64,000 nt of DNA, from assembly GCF_019703515.2 (NCBI RefSeq), contig NC_059362.1, forward strand, positions 46,737,092-46,801,091, in the 5' to 3' direction. A model generated the notes under the pieces. The model had not been told where the DNA came from, made no database searches, and saw only the letters and a program-made list of their open reading frames with translations. Both the position numbers and the translations under genes were made by a program. The stretch comes from Myxocyprinus asiaticus. Lineage: Eukaryota; Chordata; Actinopteri; Cypriniformes; Catostomidae. Below are positions 29,591 through 64,000 of this stretch, in pieces (position 1 is the first letter of the stretch; every line of letters starts with the position of its first letter).

Positions 29591-30752
29591 TCACTCACAC
29601 TCACAAGCACACACACAAACACACTCACACACACTTATATATATATAATTTGCTCTTATTATTTACCAAAATAGTTGCTATGCAGTGCAAATGATTGTTA
29701 TGATACGGAGCCCCTCAGAGGTCAGGGCGGGAATTTTTTTTCTCTGAAATAGTTTTGCGTCGCCTCGCAATACTTTTTTTTTTTTTTTACGGTTTTACTA
29801 TATCAATCATATTTTAACCGTGATATTCGTAGCGAAACATAGTAATAATACAGGGAAACGAAAACTTTGGAAATTAAAATCTTAATTTTGTCGTTATAAT
29901 GGTTTTTACTATACAAATACCATGGTATTTGTATTAAAACCATAGTAACCACAATATTAACCATGATTAATCAATAGTAAAACCATGGTTACTACAGTCT
30001 ACAATATTAGGTTAAATTTGTTAGCATTAGTAAATGCATTAGGTATCACTAACTAACAATGAACAAACTATTTTTTTTACAGTGTTTATTCATCTTTGTT
30101 AATGTTAGTTAATAAAAATAAAACATTTCATTGTTAGTTTATGCTAGTTCATAGTGCATTAACTAATGCTAACATGCAACTTTTGATTTGAAAAATCATA
30201 TAGAAATGAACATTAACCAAGATTAATAAATGTTGCAAAAGTAGTAGGCTTTTCATTGTTAGTTCATGTTAACTAATGTTGTTAACTAATGGGAACAAAT
30301 GTAACCTTTTTTAAAAGTGTCACCACAATATTACTATAGTAAAACCATAGTTAAACTAGTTTTCCTGTATTAGTGACCAGCAGATGGCATAAAGTAATCA
30401 AGAATATCAAACACAGTAGTATCAACACTTTAAAGTGACATAAGTATATAAATCATTGTAAAATAAACATAAGTACACACACTACTCCATGCCAACACTG
30501 AAAAATCCGTGTCCTCCTTACTATATCACATTTTTTCAAAACATTCACATTAACAGCCTCTATTATTATCAAATAGAAATTGAAACCTAAGTAGATGTCT
30601 GTGCACAAAGTCAGGCCAGTGCTAACCTGAGCATTCTGCATTGACTCATCACCATCTTCTGCTTAAATTCAGTTTATTTGATAATGAAAATAGATGCATG
30701 AATGTGTTTAATGAGTGTAAATGTGATCTCATGTGATATATCAGTCAGCAGA

Positions 30753-30792
<40 letters not shown>

Positions 30793-30840
30793 TCACTCAC
30801 ACTCACAAGCACACACACAAACACACTCACACACACTTAC
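29172..30840. repeat. Direct duplication: blocks A-B-A'
   Basis: Block A (29172-29637) recurs as A' at 30372-30839 with an offset of 1200 and no difference I could see except two bases in the CA tract. Between them, block B (29638-30371) is a copy of B' at 32520-33250 and differs only in homopolymer lengths. A', distal exon U1, U2 and B' therefore look like the full version, and A-B like a duplicate with its middle deleted. Identical 62-codon frames at 29253 and 30453 come from this and are not genes. Confidence 0.9.
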
Positions 30841-31123
30841 ACACACACACTCATACACACTCTCACACACACACTTACACAGACACTTACACACACACAA
30901 ACACACTCACACACACACACACACACACTCACACTCTCACACACACACACTCACACACACTTATACACACACAAACACACTCACACAGACACATACACAC
31001 ACTCACCCACGCACACACATACACACTCACACACACAAACACACTCATACACACAAACACACACACTTACACACACACAAACACACTCACACTCTCACAC
31101 ACTCACACTCATACACACTCTCT

Positions 31124-31156
<33 letters not shown>

Positions 31157-31371
31157 ACACACACTTACACACACACACTCATACACACTCTCACACACAC
31201 ACTTACACAGACACTTACACACACACAAACACACTCACACACACACAAACACACTCACACTCTCACACACACACTCATACACACTCACACACACACACAC
31301 ACACACTTACACACACACAAACACACTCACACACGCACACACACTCACACACACACTCATACACACTCTCA

Positions 31372-31428
<57 letters not shown>

Positions 31429-31467
31429 TCACACTCTCTCACACACACACACACACACTCTCACACA

Positions 31468-31508
<41 letters not shown>

Positions 31509-31585
31509 ACACACACAAACACACTCACACAGACACATACACACACTCACACACACACACACAAACACACTCACACTCTCACACA

Positions 31586-31628
<43 letters not shown>

Positions 31629-31679
31629 ACACACACTTACACACACACAAACACACTCACACAGACACATACACACACA

Positions 31680-31710
<31 letters not shown>
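30755..31710 (+). repeat. CA-rich compound microsatellite (about 950 bp)
   Basis: It is built of CA runs punctuated by CT, TA, AA and GA steps (ACACTCACAC, CACAAACACACTC, CACTTACACAC, CACAGACACA), with longer-order repetition of these modules. It ends about 45 bp before the ppp2r5c distal start codon. Long His/Thr frames are artefacts. Confidence 0.95.
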
Positions 31711-31712
<2 letters not shown>

Positions 31713-31752
31713 ACAGCAGGCTGAAAGCTGTAAACACACATATATGAATGCC

Positions 31753-61709
<29,957 letters not shown>

Positions 61710-62492
61710 TGACAAATCATAATTGCTGATTATTTCCCTTGATACTATAAGCGTAAATAATTTCAATGAATACAGTTTACATTAAAATACTTTGTGTGGA
61801 TCAGCAGTATGCCATATTTTGTAATGTAGGCAACACATTCTGAATAAGCAGAGAACTGTTTCTGAATGACTTTATAGCTGATTTATCAGTACACGAAGTG
61901 CCCAAACAGTCAACTTCACATTGGCCTTCTTCTTAGAATCATCAAAAGCAAAGTTGTTCTTAAATTATACACAGAAGCGAGTAACGGACTTGTCTTTGAT
62001 TGGTTACAGTGCTCAACCGCTGCAAAAACACACATTAAATAGAAAATTTTACCACAGCATGAGTAGACATACATGAACTGCAATAATTGACGCTTTCACG
62101 ATTAGTTGTGGCAGCTGTAATTGTAATCTCGATTATTTATTTGATTGTGTGACTCTAGTGAAATGTTGTAGGTTAAAACCTAAAGAACGACAAACAAAGT
62201 TTACCTATAGAAAATAGTGCTGTCAGTCGATTAACATATTTAATCACATGATTTTTTTTTTAATAGTTAATAGCGATTAATCAGATTTTAAAAGTGCTGA
62301 AATGTGACTCTTTATATACTTTTCCTGTCAAAATGCATTTAATTTCATCTTATAAAAGAAAACAATATGTAACAGTTTTATTAACATTTTCCATACAAAG
62401 TATTCCACAGTATAAATGCACTAAAATAGCACCAATTCAAGTAACATTAAATGTTTTCCAAAGTGTAAATGGGAGGTTGACTAATTGAAATA

Positions 62493-63740
62493 CACTATAT
62501 TGCCAAAAGTATTCGCTCATCTGCCTTTAGATGCATATGAACTTAAGTGGCATCCCATTCTTAATCCATAGGGTTTAATATGACGTCGGCCCACCCTTTG
62601 CAGCTATAACAGCTTCAACTCTTCTGGGAAGGCTTTCCACAAGGTTTAGGAGTGTGTTTATGGGAATTTTTGACCATTCTTCCAGAAGCGCATTTGTGAG
62701 GTCAGACACTGATGTTGGACGAGAAGGCCTGGCTCGCAGTCTTCGCTCTAATTCATCCCAAAGGTGCTCTATCGGGTTGAGGTCAGGACTCTGTGCAGGC
62801 CAGTCAAGTTCTTCCACACCAAACTCGCTCATCCATGTCTTTATGAACCTTGCTTTGTGCACTGGTGCGCAGTCATGTTGGAACAGGAAGGGGCCATCCC
62901 CAAACTGTTCCCACAAAGTTGGGAGCATGGAATTGTCCAAAATCTCTTGGTATGCTGAAGCATTCAGAGTTCCTTTCACTGGAACTAAGGGGCCAAGCCC
63001 AGCTCCTGAAAAACAACCCCACACCATAATCCCCCCTCCACCAAACTTCACAGTTGGCACAATGCAGTCAGACAAGTACCGTTCTCCTGGCAACCGCCAA
63101 ACCCAGACTCGTCCATCAGATTGCCAGATGGAGAAGCGTGATTCGCCACTCCAGAGAACGCGTCTCCACTGCTCTAGAGTCCAGTGGCGGCATGTTTTAC
63201 ACCACTGCATCCGACGCTTTACATTGCACTTGGTGATGTATGGCTTGGATGCAGCTGCTCGGCCATGGAAACCCATTCCATGAAGCTCTCTACGCACTGT
63301 TCTTGAGCTAATCTGAAGGCCACATGAACTTTGGAGGTCTGTAGCGATTGACTCTGCAGAAAGTTGGCGACCTCTGCGCACTATGCGCCTCAGCATCCGC
63401 TGACCCCGCTCTGTCATTTTACGTGGCCTACCACTTCGTGGCTGAGTTGCTGTCATTCCCAATGGCTTCCACTTTGTTATAATACCACTGACAGTTGACT
63501 GTGGAATATTTAGTAGAGAGGAAATTTCACGACTGGACTTGTTGCACAGGTGGCATCCTATCACAGTACCACGCTGGAATTCACTGAGCTCCTGAGAGCG
63601 GCCCATTCTTTCACAAATGTTTGAAGAAGCAGTCTGCATGCCTAGGTGCTTCATTTTATACACCTGTGGCCATGGAAGTGATTGGAACACCTGAATTCAA
63701 TTATTTGGATGGGTGAGCGAATACTTTTGGCAATATAGTG
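62493..63740 (-). mobile_element. Complete Tc1-like transposon with TA duplication
   Basis: Inverted ends CACTATATTGCCAAAAGTAT (left, 62493) and the exact inverse ending at 63740 are flanked by TA at 62491-62492 and 63741-63742. Length is 1248 bp. It contains one long transposase frame on the minus strand. The near-perfect ends and open frame indicate a young copy. Confidence 0.95.
62575..63690 (-). CDS. Tc1-like transposase, full length but first catalytic Asp replaced by Gly
   Basis: A 371-residue open frame. The N-terminus has paired helix-turn-helix DNA-binding regions (about residues 30-140: [28 protein letters not shown] hook, [19 protein letters not shown]). The catalytic domain follows with LWSGESRF (about 179-186), QHDCAPVH (Asp273) and [11 protein letters not shown] (Glu308), and ends AAKGGPTSY. 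Asp273-Glu308 has 34 residues between, as in DD34E. The first Asp of the triad, expected in WSDESRF, is Gly182 (codon GGC at 63145-63147, a single-base change from GAC), so the product should be catalytically dead. It may still bind its ends. The first ATG (63690) gives an N-terminus some 30 residues longer than the family core; a start at Met29 ([10 protein letters not shown]) is also plausible. Confidence 0.9.
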   Translation of the reverse strand: MFQSLPWPQVYKMKHLGMQTASSNICERMGRSQELSEFQRGTVIGCHLCNKSSREISSLLNIPQSTVSGIITKWKPLGMTATQPRSGRPRKMTERGQRMLRRIVRRGRQLSAESIATDLQSSCGLQISSRTVRRELHGMGFHGRAAASKPYITKCNVKRRMQWCKTCRHWTLEQWRRVLWSGESRFSIWQSDGRVWVWRLPGERYLSDCIVPTVKFGGGGIMVWGCFSGAGLGPLVPVKGTLNASAYQEILDNSMLPTLWEQFGDGPFLFQHDCAPVHKARFIKTWMSEFGVEELDWPAQSPDLNPIEHLWDELERRLRARPSRPTSVSDLTNALLEEWSKIPINTLLNLVESLPRRVEAVIAAKGGPTSY

Positions 63741-63746
63741 TATGTA

Positions 63747-64000
63747 CAGTACTGTGCAAAAGTTTTAGGCACTTCGGAAAAATGATGCATAGTGAGGATG
63801 TCTTCAAAAATAATGATATAAATAGTTTATCAATTAACATCATACAAAGTCCAGTAAACTTAAAGAAGCTAAATCAATATTTGGTGTGACCACCTTTGCC
63901 TTCAAAACAGCCCCAATTCTCCTAGATACACCTGGACACAGTTTCTCATGGTTGTTGGCAGATAGGATGTTCCAAGCTTCTTGGAGAATTCACCACAGTT
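63747..64000 (-). mobile_element. Tc1-like element, partial, runs off the window
   Basis: It starts with the end-repeat CAGTACTGTGCAAAAGTTTT after TA (63745-63746). Minus-strand translation gives Tc1 C-terminal residues (SYLPTTMRNCVQVYLGELGL). The element's other end is outside the window. It lies four bases beyond the TA duplication of the preceding Tc1. Confidence 0.82.

Noticed and set aside
29253..30641. Two identical 62-codon minus-strand frames
   Set aside because: They are duplicates because the DNA block is duplicated; there is no homology, intron signal or codon bias.
30755..31710. CRISPR-like alternation of repeats and spacers
   Set aside because: The apparent spacers are just CA-repeat variants, and the DNA is a vertebrate genome.
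30702..31724. 340- and 326-codon His/Thr/Ser-rich frames
   Set aside because: They are translations of the CA microsatellite; every frame through it stays open and there is no splice or start context.
62654..63283. 209-codon plus-strand frame
   Set aside because: Antisense of the Tc1 transposase reading frame.

Overview
This is vertebrate genomic DNA from a ray-finned fish, most likely a cyprinid. Evidence: short exons with GT-AG introns, four recognisable vertebrate genes, at least eight copies of one tRNA-derived SINE, several Tc1-like DNA transposons, many MITE-like elements and long CA/TA microsatellites. No bacterial-type operon or CRISPR array is present. The genes are the fish version of the region around human HSP90AA1: wdr20 (minus), two tandem hsp90aa1 genes (plus) and the 5' part of ppp2r5c (plus). 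Human DYNC1H1, which lies between HSP90AA1 and PPP2R5C as I recall, is not seen here.

Layout. 1-4086: downstream flank of wdr20, mostly repeats (MITE, two SINEs, a perfect hairpin). 4087-9440: wdr20, three coding exons, 591 codons. 9441-13050: divergent intergenic region with a hAT-like MITE and a dead Tc1 copy. 13055-18812: first hsp90aa1 gene with HSE/TATA promoter, noncoding exon 1, ten coding exons, 723 aa. 19005-27302: second hsp90aa1 gene, same exon phases, 728 aa, denser HSE array, introns enlarged by transposons. 27303-31710: repeat-rich intergenic region with an odd duplicated block and about 1 kb of CA-rich microsatellite. 31753-61625: 5' half of ppp2r5c, with a distal three-exon 5' set (MPNK start) and a proximal promoter/exon (MLTC start) some 20 kb downstream, both joining the common exon at 57622. 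Its introns hold an internally deleted Ty3/Gypsy-type element with perfect TSD, a degenerate L2/CR1-like LINE, a solo LTR, a 2.2 kb minisatellite and SINEs. 62491-64000: a structurally complete Tc1 element whose transposase has lost its first catalytic Asp, followed four bases later by another Tc1 that runs off the window.

How the genes relate: Hsp90-alpha is the stress-inducible cytosolic chaperone, WDR20 activates the USP12/USP46-UAF1 deubiquitinases, and B56-gamma (ppp2r5c) is a PP2A targeting subunit. They form a conserved neighbourhood rather than a pathway. I found no clearly new molecular system. The most interesting signals are: patchy near-identity of the two hsp90 genes (gene conversion); their different HSE layouts; the two ppp2r5c start regions, one abutting a CA tract and the other with a perfect CRE; and a duplicated block at 29172-33250 that may be an assembly artefact or a recent rearrangement.
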